Below are positions 38,101 to 48,935 of a stretch of 64,000 nucleotides of DNA, piece after piece. The notes beneath the pieces are model-generated. The model did not search any database. It worked only from the letters and a program-made list of their open reading frames with translations, and was not told the DNA's origin. The first letter of the stretch is position 1, and each line of letters opens with the position of its first letter. Source of the DNA: Ciona savignyi (Eukaryota > Chordata > Ascidiacea > Phlebobranchia > Cionidae); NCBI GenBank assembly GCA_000149265.1, contig CH003213.1, forward strand, positions 983,961 through 1,047,960, given 5' to 3'. Made by a program: the position numbers and the translations under genes.

Positions 38101-40725
38101 CAAGTTTGGATTGTTAACTCGTGGAACTCATTACTTTCTGCTTGCAAAAACAATATTTATCCCCGTAAGTGGGAAAACCAAGGGGGTTAACACATGGGCA
38201 ATATTCAGATTACCGTGCGCCCACCGTCGGGTAATCAGAGCTATTGCATTGTGTTTTAATTTATTAAGACGTTCCTTTAATTTAGTAGAACCCATTAATC
38301 CGCTGGGTTCAGGCAATGTCCGTTACGTTACATGTTCAAGCACACAACCGACTAGCGATCAGTTTCAAATCTGCAATCTTTCGGTTGTAAGGCAAAGCAC
38401 TAAACAACTAATCTGTCGGACAATGATTAGATTACCCGACCGTGACTGCTTGCATAAGCATATGTTACGAATTTTGCGCTTAAGAAGTATTTGGTCCCAG
38501 AACCTTGTTTTTAAGGACAATTGGGAGACCTGTCTGCCATCTACCATAAATAAATAGTCTCTTACGATGGGGCGATTTATACGTAAAATATTAAAACGAC
38601 TAAAACAATAATACAAAATGCGACCATCAACTTGTATCCTATAGCAGTAATCGGTATTACTTACTGTATGTTTGTTAAGAGGCACAGCGAGAACTGCCAT
38701 TTCCTATTTATTAAGACAGGGCAACGGTAAATAATTAGTGTAAAAAATCAATAAACTGTGCCTGTAGGGAAAATGGGAAAGCCTGTGGGGGTGCAACTTA
38801 AAACCACCATAATCCCCGATAATAGTGCAAAGTAAAGCAAGTAGAAAAAAGGATACAAATATACGACACAAAACCAAAACAACGATAACGCCAAAACACC
38901 ACAATAACCAATCCATTATACATATACACTAAAAGGGACTCTTTAAAAGAGTGGTGGTAAACACGTAGTTGATACTCCATAGTTGTATTCCTAATTCGTG
39001 CAAAATATGGGAGTTAATATGCCAAAATTAATTGGTTGCTGAAAATTAATGCAATTTCTATTATTTTAAGACTCTAAAGACATTTTTAAAGGCTAAAATT
39101 AACATTTGCCTTAATCGTAAAACCGCATATTTTAAAACAGCTTTTTAGTAATTGATTAGGATGACTTTAAATAAACTCTTTTCGTGCTTATGCAACCACT
39201 ACTATTTCGTGCTTATGCAACCGTTTTTAGTTGTCATTTCATTACTGTACTAAACGATCTAACTCAGTTTTTTATAGGTAAGAAGGATCTAGTAAGCATT
39301 GAGAAGTCGAAGGTTTGCGATGCGAAATCTCCACCCGACTGTTTAGATTCGTCGGATGAGAAAAATTGTAGCACCAAAAGTCATTTCTATTGTGTTGGTG
39401 GTTCCCCTCTTTTTGTAAGAAGAAATCAAGTGCTTGATGGTGTTAGAGATTGCGCCGATTATTCAGATGAATGCCCATCTGATATTTTTAAAAACAATGC
39501 CTTAACTTCTCGGAAGGAACTAATAAAGGATTCGTTCTTAAAAGTGATGGTCTGGATAATGGCGTTCATTGCTATTCTTGGCAACCTAAGTGTGTTTATG
39601 ATTTCGTGCCAATCTTTAAGGGAAAACTGGAAAAAAGCAAAAAGTGCCCAGGCGTCAGCTGTATCCATAGTGAATAAAATTCTTATACTTAACCTTTCAT
39701 TAGCCGACTTTCTTATGGGTATTGCTCTCCTCATAATCGCTTCAAAATCATCACAGTATTCTGGTAAATATTGCGTCAAAGATAAATATTGGAGAAGCAG
39801 CACAACATGCAATGCAGTCGGTATTCTATCTGTACTATCCTGTGAAGCATCTGTACTAACTCTTGTGTGTCTTACGTCATACAGACTCTACAGTGTTTAC
39901 TTTCCCATTCACAGCCGTACGTTGAGGAAATGGGTATTGGGATGCTGGATAATTTGCATATGGGCTATATGTATTACGGTCGCACTGATTCCTCTATCAG
40001 ATTACTTATCTAAGGAGATGGTAAACTCAATTCTAATACAACCAAACGCTTATCTGAAGCAAGAAATTGTTAAATTTACCGATTTGTTAGCGTTTACACA
40101 ACGAATTGCAGGGTTGCAGAGAAACGGATCTTTCCATGCTACACATAACTTAAATACATGGATGACTTTGGAGCAATATGTAAACGAGAAATACCCAGAT
40201 TACGCACCGAAGAGATTGGGATACTTTGGTTACTATAGTGCAAGCGCCGTATGCCTTCCAAGATATTTTAAGCTGAATACAGATGTCACGAATCTAAAAC
40301 TGCTTTCTCCGGTCGTGATTTCCTTTAATTTCTGTGCCCTTATATACATTTGTGCAGCATACATTGCCATTTACAAACGTACCTCTGCCAGCAGAAAATC
40401 TATGGAACAACGACAAACTGAGCAACATCAAAAGAACGCTAAATTAATGCAACGGAAAATCTCAATTCTTATTTTGACAGACCTTGCGTGTTGGTTACCA
40501 GTGTGTGTAATGACGTTTATCAGTTTGACAAGCCCTGGATTGCCTAGCATGGTCTATGCCGTATCAGCCATAATTCTTCTCCCAATCAACAGTTCATTAA
40601 ACCCGCTTATTTACACTGACGCACTGACCAAACTGTACAACGGAGGGCGCCAACTAACATCGTTTGTTCGATTACAATATACCTCTAATCAGACAAATAC
40701 CGACACGAGTGGTATAGACACGTAG
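32161..40725 (+). CDS. LDLa-repeat 7TM receptor (relaxin-receptor/GRL101-like GPCR), copy A
   Basis: Exons placed: 32161-32224, 32398-32547, 35042-35176, 35322-36597, 36657-36759, 37453-37578, 39278-40725; about 1100 residues. Signal peptide MLYRKQLLLYILAILGGFLY. Exons 2-7 carry about twelve LDLa-type modules, e.g. YFNCGNGRCISR, EFRCIENGRCISRY..DCIEGSDE, NFHCRNSNRCIPRSFLCDGI and the final YC..LFVRRNQVLDGVRDCADYSDEC. The 7TM domain follows in exon 7: GNLSVFMIS (TM1), LNLSLADFLMGIALLI (TM2), STTCNAVGILSVLSCEASVL (TM3), a long ECL2 of about 110 residues ending YFGYYSASAVCLPRYF, CWLPVCVMTF (TM6) and NPLIY (TM7). The TM3 end reads TSYRLYSV instead of DRY. These marks fit LGR type C receptors. Ligand unknown. 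Exon 5 ends phase 0 but exon 6 needs phase 1, so a short exon is probably missed. Candidate AATAAA at 41145-41150. Confidence 0.87.
32548..35041 (+). other. Intron 2 of GPCR copy A
   Basis: About 2.5 kb, dominated between about 32990 and 33850 by three degenerate units of about 325 bp, listed separately. A weakly SINE-like scrap lies near 32600-32660. The 146-codon open frame at 34125-34565 is not conserved in copy B and shows no domain, so it is left out. Confidence 0.55.
32990..33860. repeat. Three tandem units of about 325 bp, copy A intron 2
   Basis: Each unit contains a CACCAAATCTGATT-like stretch, GCAGCCGTTCAAG..ATGCCCAAAAA, then a palindromic core, AATTTTTGGTTTCTGC, and a GGTAGATGTC-like end. 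Cores lie at 33135-33148 (AGGGGAATTCCCCT, a perfect palindrome), 33463-33476 and 33784-33797, so spacing is 328 and 321 bp. Not coding. Confidence 0.75.
35322..36597 (+). other. Large LDLa exon of GPCR copy A
   Basis: A single 1276-bp exon encodes most of the ectodomain: at least eight Cys-rich LDLa or LDLa-like modules, many with the Ca-binding SDE/TDE-type acidic end (CIEGSDE, CFDGSDE, CGDCTDE, CADLSDE). Some modules are irregular, e.g. CPNDWSTTCVHWSYACDPYA and the segment ending NLANRSFPVRATR, which lacks the usual Cys spacing. Open throughout, unlike its counterpart in copy B. Confidence 0.85.
36760..37452 (+). other. Intron 5 of GPCR copy A (likely hides a short exon)
   Basis: The donor after LIT (36760) and the acceptor at 37451-37452 are well formed and conserved in copy B, but they join phase 0 to phase 1. 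A 3n+1-base exon is expected between them or the splice differs. I could not identify it. The interval also carries one copy of a dispersed GGTTACC...TGCTTGCAGAAACAAT motif (37181-37235). Confidence 0.5.
37579..39277 (+). other. Intron 6 of GPCR copy A
   Basis: Holds two or three copies of the dispersed motif GG(T)AACCCGTTA...TTGCTTGCAAA (near 37745, 38007 and 38094), short repeats of CTAACCTAGTTTTTTTGTATGC (two copies in 37900-37970) and a minus-strand SINE (38154-38421). No further exon recognised; flanking exons are in phase. Confidence 0.55.
38154..38421 (-). repeat. tRNA-derived SINE, minus strand
   Basis: Reverse complement of the family: TATCCCCGTAAGTGGGAAAA, CCCACCGTCGGGTAATCAG, CCCATTAATCCGCTGGGTTC, then an eroded tRNA-like head near AAATCTGCAATCTTTCGG. 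Lies in intron 6 of GPCR copy A; absent at the matching place in copy B's intron 6 (54213-54640), which is much shorter. Confidence 0.82.
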
Positions 40726-41737
40726 TTGTGGTATAACTCTGCCGGTAACAACACAATTTCTATCTATATGATATAATTCTGCCGGTAAAAGAAAAAAAAT
40801 GTTCTTTAGCTTTTGCAAAATATTCAGGTTGAAAAAATTAAGTTGGATTTTTGTTGGGAAACATTCTTGTATATTTAAGTGGTTTTCATGTTCTTTTAAT
40901 GCATATCAAGTTAATAACCCCATTCTTTGAAAAATCGTGTACACATTTTCAATTAAAATATTATGATTGAAAAACTATAAGTATTACTGTAAAATTATCG
41001 CGAATTTGTACAAGCATATATACAAATTTTAATTGTGGTACTATTTACTTGGACACCTTTATACAGTTTTAATCCGCTTCCTAAAATCCGTCACGTTCGA
41101 TTTGTCGCTAATCTGACTGAATCTCGCCACAATACAATCCACAAAATAAAGTAAGATTGGTCAGTTTGGTCGACCTGAGAATGCAGTCTCTAATGAATGG
41201 ATAACGTTGTAGCTCGTATGTAAAAAATTATTTGAGGTATATTCTTGATAACATGTATTTACTACTGTGAAGCCACAAAACTTTGTTTCGCATTGTGCTT
41301 GCTCATGCATAAAACTCCGCGAATTTGGAGTTTGAACTCAGCTCTTTATATGCTTATGGGCCCTTTTCTTGTAGAAATGTTTGAACTTTAAAATGTAAAC
41401 CCACGTAGGCCTTGTAATCACATAATACAGAGTTTCAACTCTTAAACATCAGGCGCTCGTAGGCCTTATTCTGAAAAAAAATTCTGTGGTGCTATAGTTG
41501 GTATGTTGGCTACTGATCGATGGATAAGCTTAAAATGGAATTGGGCTGAATGTGTAACTCGCGCACATTGTCCATATAACTCCAGGGATCCAATATAAAG
41601 AGGCTTTCTGTCAGTTAACATTTAAAAAGCCTTGTTGCAAATATGACTGCGAGCAACTGTTGTCTTGTCGAAGAATACAGCCTTTCGGATTTTGGTTGAG
41701 TTCTGCTGCCATAAGCCACCACATCCTTGCCATTTTT

Positions 41738-42001
41738 CCGACCGGTTAGTCTGTTGGTTTAGTACGATGCCTTTTAATCGAAAGGTTGGAGATTCGAAAC
41801 TGGTCGCTCACTAGACGGTTGTGTCCTTTGGCAAGGCACTTAACAGAAATTGCCTGAACCCAGCGGATTATTGGGTTCTACCAAATATAACGAACGTGTC
41901 TAGCATACGCAACACATTACAATAGCTCCGGCAACCCGACGGGGGGCGCGAGGTGATCTGACAATTGCCCGTGTTAACCCCCTTGGTTTTCCCAATAACG
42001 G
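41738..42001 (+). repeat. tRNA-derived SINE (unit 1 of the 15.4-kb duplication)
   Basis: Head ACCGGTTAGTCTGTTGGTTT and GAAAGGTTGGAGATTCGAAA, body GGCAAGGCACTTAACAGAAA and AACCCAGCGGATTATTGGG, tail CCCCCTTGGTTTTCCCAATA. The matching copy is at 57120. Confidence 0.87.
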
Positions 42002-42116
42002 AAAAAAAAAACATTTTTTAGTGCCGGTCTTTTTCTTCCGGCAAACTTTGGCGGATCACAATTTATACCACGATCCTATGAGATGATATGCCCCCAAAAC
42101 GCCATCTTCTTTTCAG

Positions 42117-42600
42117 AGAGATTACACTTCGACGGTTTAAGAGGCGTTCAAACAATTATTTTTCCTGTCTCTGAAATGCAAACTGACCTTATAAAAATAA
42201 AAAGGGCTGTCACTCAAATCCTGCCACAGGAATTCCTTTATTTTTCATTATTTAAAATTGAAACTTAGATCTGCAACCTAAACCCAAAACCCTCCAGAGT
42301 TTTACTTAAAAATTTAGAGCTGGTACCTCTCCGTACACCGGAAACTTTTTCACAACAAAACAGCTAGGAGCTGGTCAATCAACACCATTTACATCACAAA
42401 GCACTGCTCCTCTATAATTTTACATCTAAACGAGAACACTGGCGCAAAGGCTAGCACTTTCTGCTTCAACCGTATAAACATTGGGGAATCACCACCATTG
42501 TTACTCAACAAAACACTCATTTAAATTTAAACCATGACTAAGAGATGGCCACATGTAATTTCCGGCCGCGCATAAAGGTCTATTAATTGGTTAAAGGTTA
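42117..42600 (-). repeat. Dispersed repeat, inverted copy (unit 1)
   Basis: Reverse complement of 30717-31228 with moderate divergence: GAGGCGTTCAAACAATTATT, AAACGAGAACACTGGCGCA, ACATTGGGGAATCACCACCA and AATTGGTTAAAGG stand out. Confidence 0.7.
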
Positions 42601-42789
42601 AGTGTTAGCCCCGCTTTCTCTATGAAAAAATAACGTCATCTAAACGTTGATGATGCCCTTTAAAATAAACAATTATGTTATCCGAATATGTTAATATCCC
42701 ATTCCATTTTGACCCATTGAGCACTAATGCGCATTAGATTTTCAAATGGAGCAGCAGTATTCTAAAGCCACAATGACATGACATTATAT

Positions 42790-43650
42790 TTGAGAATGCG
42801 GTCATAACTTGCAAAGCCGTGTTTTCCCTAATCCATTATTCATTGGGATTTGCCAATTTAAATCAAGGGTTAAATAAGAATATTGACCAAGACATCTCAT
42901 CCAAACTATCGTCAATTCGTGGTATGGGGTAGGGGTAGCTATTCTTTTCGACACCTCACTGAGGCGCCTATAATCAATGCAAATCATCGGCTCCTGTATT
43001 CTTGAGAAACAGTGGACAATAGGTGACGTAGATACCCGAATCAAGTTTAGTGAAAAGCCTTATGTCGTGTGTATTGGCGTATCGGTTCGTCGTTTCCGGT
43101 ATCGATAAGATGCTTCATGAAATTTGTTTGTCCAACGTCAAATGACAAAGTTGAGAAAGCCCGCTCGTGCTTTCGTTTATTTTACGAAGATGTCAATGTT
43201 ATACACAGCTTCACAATATACCTCTGTTATCTTATAGATAAATTATATATTTTGGATCGAAGTCGACTCTGTCAAGTTGGAGTGCTGGATTTTAGGTTCA
43301 CTTTAGGCTACATAAGCCTATGGTAAGAAGTTAGGAAAATTCTTTCATATGAAGACTAGTGTCATTAAATCGACACACACACCACTCGACATGGAAATGG
43401 TCTTATCCGTAAAATTCGCAACCTTTATATAGGTACTCGGCCTGCCTCACCGTTCCCTGGTATTAAACCATGTTTTTTTCCCCAAATGCCTCACATCGTT
43501 AACAAACACCGGAAAATTAGGTACACTATCTTTACCCGGGTGGTTTTCCAACGTGCAGTTTACTATCAACTCAGTAACAGCTGGGACTTGTACAGATGCG
43601 GGACAGATGTTACTCGGGAAATCATCAAGCTTCCCCTCACACACCGTGAA
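42790..43650 (-). mobile_element. Fossil Ty3/gypsy LTR-retroelement fragment (unit 1)
   Basis: A broken minus-strand pol remnant. One part (about 42802-43044) resembles the reverse-transcriptase region of Ty3/gypsy elements, with ICIDYRRLSEVSKR and YSYLTLDLNWQIPM. Another (about 43447-43644) resembles the stretch just before reverse transcriptase. No LTRs, capsid or integrase were recognised. It predates the 15.4-kb duplication, because both units carry it. Confidence 0.7.
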
Positions 43651-43689
43651 GTTACCTTAGCTTTTGTAATGTGTTGTACAATGTACGTG

Positions 43690-43805
43690 CTTAAAAGACG
43701 TGTTTTAGTGGAACCCATCAATCAATTGGGTGCAGGCGATGTGCTTTGTCAATGTATAAGGGTCTAGACGGCGGCTGGTTTAAGTCCCATATCATTTCGG
43801 TTGAG
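43690..43805 (-). repeat. Decayed SINE fragment, minus strand (unit 1)
   Basis: AGTGGAACCCATCAATCAAT, TGGGTGCAGGCGATG and a tRNA-head-like end (GGCTGGTTTAAGTCCC) follow the reversed family order with heavy erosion. Confidence 0.45.
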
Positions 43806-44109
43806 TACATAAATATTTTTTATCTCGATGATATTAATAAGCTTTAAATACTTCGTTATTCAATTTAAAAAAAATACCATTACAGATCCAACACAACAGA
43901 ATATAAAAACCTTGGAGGTGATTCACACTTCTTCTTTCGAATATTAAAAATAGTTTTTTTTTCAATTAGGTCGTTTTGTAACGTACTTCATATTTGCAAC
44001 TGGAATAATATGCACAATTTACTATAAGTGGTGACTAATTTACTCGTGTAACTTGCTATAGTCAACGAATGTGTCTTTTGTGTCAGGTGGGTGCAGAAGT
44101 GCTTTTTTT

Positions 44110-45060
44110 GCTGATGCAATCATTTGTCTGAGGCAAATTAATATTAATATTAAAAAAAGATCACTTTGTAAACAGCCCCATCAACTTTCCTTAGGCCGTC
44201 AGTGTAGATAAGGGGGTTTAATAAACTGTGGATCGGCAAAAAAATTATTGCTGATGCGGCATAAACCAAATCGGGCAATCCATATGTTCCCTAACTGATA
44301 AATGTCATTACACATACTGGTAACCAGCATGTAAGGTCTGTTAGGATAAAAATTTTTTCTTTGCATCTTTTTGGCATTCTTCGGATGTTGTTAGTTATGT
44401 CACTGCTCCGTGGATTCTCCACTGACAGAGGTACGTCAGTAAATTGCAAGGTATGCCGCACAAATGTTCATCAGAGAGAGAAACTTAATGAAAATCACGA
44501 CCAGAGAGAGCGAGTTAGACTACTGACATTTGTGTTTAATTTAAAATATCTCGAAAGGCATACGGCGCTTGCACTATAGTAACCAAAGTATCCCAATCTC
44601 TTCGGTGCGTAATCTGGGAAAGACATCCATGTATTTAAGTTATGCGTTGCATGGAAAGATACGTTTCTCTGCAACACCTGCAATTCGTTGTGTAAACGCT
44701 AACAAATCGTTAAATTTAACAATTTCTTGATTAAGATACGCGTTTGGTTGAATCAGTATTGAGCTGACCATGCTTCTAGATAAGTCATCCGATAGAGGAA
44801 TCAGTTCGAGAGGAAATATGAGAAATTTATTTCAAGTAAAACTTTACTTATTTATCGACAAATAAGGCTACAAGTGGTTTAATAATATTACTAACTTTTA
44901 GGTTATTTGTGTAGAGGGAAGAAGATTGACTAGATTTTATAGCAAATTGGTCTTAGTGTAATTAAAGGTATATCATCACAAACTCTTGGCCTGTTTGTGC
45001 GATTTGCTTGTGGACTGCACTTATCCTCCATATTTCTACATTCTGTGCGACCGTAATTAT
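44110..45060 (-). pseudogene. Antisense GPCR pseudogene (unit 1)
   Basis: The minus strand matches the LDLa-GPCR genes in two blocks. At about 45055-44955 lies an exon-5-like piece (GGTCGCACAGAATGTAGAAA, GTTTGTGATGATATACCTTT). At about 44812-44110 lies the 3' part of exon 7, from the end of TM4 (LIPLSD-like) through ECL2 (FHATHNLNTWM, YAPKRLGYFGYYSASAVCL) and TM6-TM7 (LTCWLPVCVMTF, HSLLNPLIYTD-like). Exon 6 and TM1-TM4 are missing between them. Premature stops and frame shifts interrupt it; for example, the ISL of TM6 is followed at once by a stop. It looks like a truncated inverted duplicate. Confidence 0.85.
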
Positions 45061-45169
45061 TAAACTCTATTATTTCTAGTTCCAGAAACAAATAACATAA
45101 ATCAAGTGCAAGTTATAAAAGATGTGGTTAGAAAACTTGAGTGCAGAAATATATAGCATACAGTCAAGT

Positions 45170-45440
45170 AGAGTTTTACAAATACTAATGGTTGACCCTC
45201 TCTAGTTTTATAAAAAAAAATGCATTAACAACAATCGACGTCATCAGTTTTGCTGGAATGTGCTATGTAAAATCCGCATCTGTAATGCAAATCAAATCGT
45301 GCTGTAAGTCATCTGTAAGAAGTGACATAAACGGAAGCAGATGCCTCCACTGCAGTTAGTTTCTATGTTATTGACATTGTATCATTTATGTTTTTGTGAA
45401 AGTACTTAGAATATATGAGCAAGATAGAAGTAGATCCACT
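45170..45440 (+). promoter_or_regulatory. Conserved 5' flank of GPCR copy B
   Basis: AGTGACATAAACGGAAGCAG and CCACTGCAGTTAGTTTCTA precede the start codon, near-identical to the flank of copy C and partly shared with copy A. Confidence 0.45.
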
Positions 45441-46889
45441 ATGCTATACTGTAACAAGTTTATTATTTACATTTTAGTTATAATAGGTGAAAAACTTTAT
45501 TTTGGTGAGTAGGCCAGATGACAAATTAAATTTTGGTTTTTCTTTAGTTTTTTCTATAATACACAGAATTAAATTTCTTACATATAGGTGGAACATTGAA
45601 CATGCAAAATATGATGAAAACATGCAGAGTTGAAGATGGTTATTTCAACTGTGGTAACGGGAGATGTATATCAAGAATTCTTGTAGGTGATATAAGTAAC
45701 GATTGTGGCGGACACGAAGATGAGTACGATGATTTAGGTATGTAAAGGATATTCTTCTCATTTTAACCACGGGTTCGGGAAAGGACAAGAGGCGTTATAA
45801 CGCGGGCAAGTTAAGGTAGCTTGTTTCCAGCGTCGGGTTATCGGGGATATTATAGTATGGTAAACATAAGATAATGCAATCGTGTTGTTTCGATTCATTA
45901 AAACTCTAGGAATTACTTGTGCTAAGTGCCTCACCCAACAATGTAAATACTTAATATTACTCCTATTTCCTTTCTTTATTTTTGTTTTCTGCCTAACGCT
46001 CGTGACAGGCATGTGAGTTCCAAGATCATTGAGTAGAACGGGTTATCCAATCAGGTTAAAACTTTTAGTAATCTCAACTGACATGTCAATAGTTTGCCTT
46101 GATCTTGATTTTTAAACAAAACAAAAACAAGAGAATTCCCGTTATCGGAAAATTGATTAATTTTAAGCATTTTTAGCAATATCACTGATAATGGAAAAAA
46201 ACATTTACGCTAAATGTTCAAGGAAGTTAAATATGTTTAGCATAAAACAAAAAAACATACAATTTTAATAAAATAATCCACTTATCTTAAAAATCCCCCG
46301 AAATATATATAAGCAATCATAAATACACTTTAATCGAGCTATAAAGAAAAACTTTATAAAAAAATAGACAATTTATATAAAAACAAAAAGATGCCTAAGC
46401 GCCATATTCATATTTAATCCTTTTTCTGGAAATCACCAGAAATTTATTTTCACAAAAATTGATGATTAGTTACATTTACGTTCCATATAAAAAGATGGAA
46501 GTGTTTAATTAATCTGAATCTTGTAGGGATGTTGGTCAATATGATTTAGAAACGCAGTGGAAAATTCTGAGTAAATTGCACCAGGGAAATTACCGACTTA
46601 ACGAAGAATTACCGAGGAGCCCAAGAAAAATTGTCGGCGAATAATTATTCTTGCACAGTCGATGTGTCTAGACTCTAATCTGTTAAACATTATTTACTTC
46701 ACAAAGTTTTATAAGTGAACTAGGAAAATGACAAACGGACTCAATATTCCTCATGTTACCACGGGAAATCCCTTAAAATATAAATTACATGAGTACATGA
46801 AATACACTATAACCACGATAATAAAAAATCTAAATACTTAAAACAAACAAATATCGATAGTGAATTTCAATACAAACAAAATGCTTTCA

Positions 46890-47940
46890 AACTAGTGTTA
46901 CCCACCTGTTTAACCACCACTATTTGTAAAACACATGTTGTCAGCTTTATATTCATGCTACAGGGTCCCTAACCACAATTTGTATTTTAAACACTGAGTA
47001 TGTAGTTTGTTTCTGCAAGCATAAACGCATGGGTCCCATATTTATCCAACCAAACTTCTTTTCCATGTGTAGTTCCAAATAAAGAATAAACGTATTTTAC
47101 ATAACGAAGATTTTACCACAAATGTTTTAAATTACAGCTTCTTTTTAAGCGTCATGGTTTCAGGGAATTCCGCTGGGTTTACTAGACAAGTTTCTGTTTT
47201 TACATATGTGGGTCATGTTATGTAACAATTCTTAAAGTTTTAATTTCATTCGTCGACACCTTGTTGGAGATGCGATATGGCATGCCGGTCACAATCATAA
47301 TTCAGAAACATATCTTTGTTTTTTAAGGGAATTACCCTAAGTAAATGTTTTTTTAATTGGCACAGAATGTCTAATGGTCCAACATTTTAACAAATCTGAT
47401 CAAAATTAGAGCAGCCGTTCAAGCGATATGCCCCAAAAAGCTAATTTATTAGAAAAAAACGTTTGGGTTTTTAACGTCTCAGGGGAATTCCCCTGGATTC
47501 ATTAGCCAGAATTTTGGTTTCTGCGTATCTAGACCATGTTGTCTTACAAATGTGAAATTTCATTTTTCTTTTGGTAGATGTCGGGCGACATGGCATGTTT
47601 GTCACAATCATGATTTAACAACAAAATCCTATTTTTAGGGTATTTCCCTGGGTAATTTATTTATTTCTTATATGTGTTAAATTAATGACTAATGCACTTA
47701 CATTTCACCAAATCTGATTTAAATTGTAATAGTCGTTTAAAGCGCTATGCACAAAAAAGCTAATAATTTGGAAAAAAATAGCGTTTTGGTTTTTAACGTT
47801 TCAGGGGAATTTCCCTAAAATTTATCACCCAAATTTTTGGTTTCTGCATATCAAGACCATGTTGTCCAACAAATCACCAAGTTTCATTGCGATTCCATTA
47901 ACCCTTCTGGTAGATGTCGGGGCGACATGCCATGCCTGTC
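46890..47940. repeat. Three tandem units of about 320 bp, copy B intron 2 (absent from copy C)
   Basis: Counterpart of 32990-33860. Cores at 47162-47174, 47481-47494 (AGGGGAATTCCCCT again) and 47803-47816, spacing about 319-322 bp. Copy C intron 2 jumps from sequence matching about 46880 to sequence matching about 47945 and so lacks the array (junction near 62215-62270). Confidence 0.72.
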
Positions 47941-48635
47941 AAGCGACATTCAACCGCACTAAAAGCAATAACCAGTCTGATTTATTGCTTGATAATACCC
48001 AGGAGCTAAATAAACTAATAAGTGGAACTTTTGGAAGTATTGGCTTATATGTATTAGATATGAAAGTGCCAATTTTGGGTGAATCATACAAGGGAAACTC
48101 CCGCCAGGCCCGAGAATATAAGCACGGCGTCGCTATACGCACTTTAGGTATTTTTATTGCAAAAAGTGGCAAAAGTATAAAACAAAACTGTAATATACAG
48201 TAATGAACAGGCAGTGGTATATTTACTCGTATGCCAGTAAAAATCATTTAATCAAACCAATTTTAAATACGTCGTTATTCTTCTTATGCATAATGTAAAA
48301 CGAACAAATGTTTTCATTAAGTTAAACATTTTAGAGATTTTAGCATTTTCTTTGTTGTTAAAAATGTTTACATTGTATTACAATATTCCTGTTTATCCTG
48401 GAAAATAGAATAATATAACATCCTGACGTATAAGTATGACGCATTTTAACGTATAAAAAGGATATAGACGTTCAAAGTCAACACAAATTGGTAGGAAACT
48501 AGAAAACAAGGTTAAACGCTAGCTCTATTATTTTTTATAGTCAATAACAACCAATCAGTCATATCCACCCCTTATGTAAGATCAAAAACAACAAAAAGTC
48601 ATGTTATCTTTTTTTTGCCTGCAAGTGTTTTAGCG

Positions 48636-48935
48636 CAGGGGCTTGCAACTCTTTAGCGCAATGGGCCACAACGTAAAAGTATAGTGATTCTGGCGCCATA
48701 CCATCGAACAACTAATATTTTTATGACAAATTTTCCTTTTTCGCCAATTGCTTCAGCTATCTTGAAGCTCAGTTTTGTAAATAATTCAGTGTCCTTCTTG
48801 TAACCATAAAACACTCCTTGCTGGTTGCCTAAAATCTTTTATTAACCCGTGATTGGTCCACAATGCTATGGTAGCCAGGACAGTGTTTTGTACAATAGTG
48901 TCGCTTGATATTGTGCACCATTATTATTGCTATAG
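48636..48935 (-). mobile_element. Degraded hAT element fragment in copy B intron 2
   Basis: Begins CAGGGGCTTGCAACTC, like the terminus at 28674. The minus strand carries a BED-finger-like NIKRHYCTKHCPGYHSIVD near 48915-48850 and FYGYKKDTELFTKLSFKIAE near 48810-48740, a hAT transposase N-terminal pattern. Stops and frame changes make it inactive, and the far terminus was not found. Confidence 0.68.

Larger units (their letters stand above)
40726..45440. other. Intergenic region between GPCR copies A and B
   Basis: Repeated almost unchanged at 56101-60780. In order: GPCR 3' flank, SINE (41738), inverted dispersed repeat (42117), fossil gypsy fragment (42790), SINE scrap (about 43695-43805, minus), antisense GPCR pseudogene (44110-45060), then the 5' flank of copy B. 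Confidence 0.75.

Noticed and set aside
39459-39812. 117-codon minus-strand frame opposite the 7TM exon (also 54822-55175)
   Set aside because: Antisense shadow of TM1-TM3 coding; no signal, no splice sites, no known motif.
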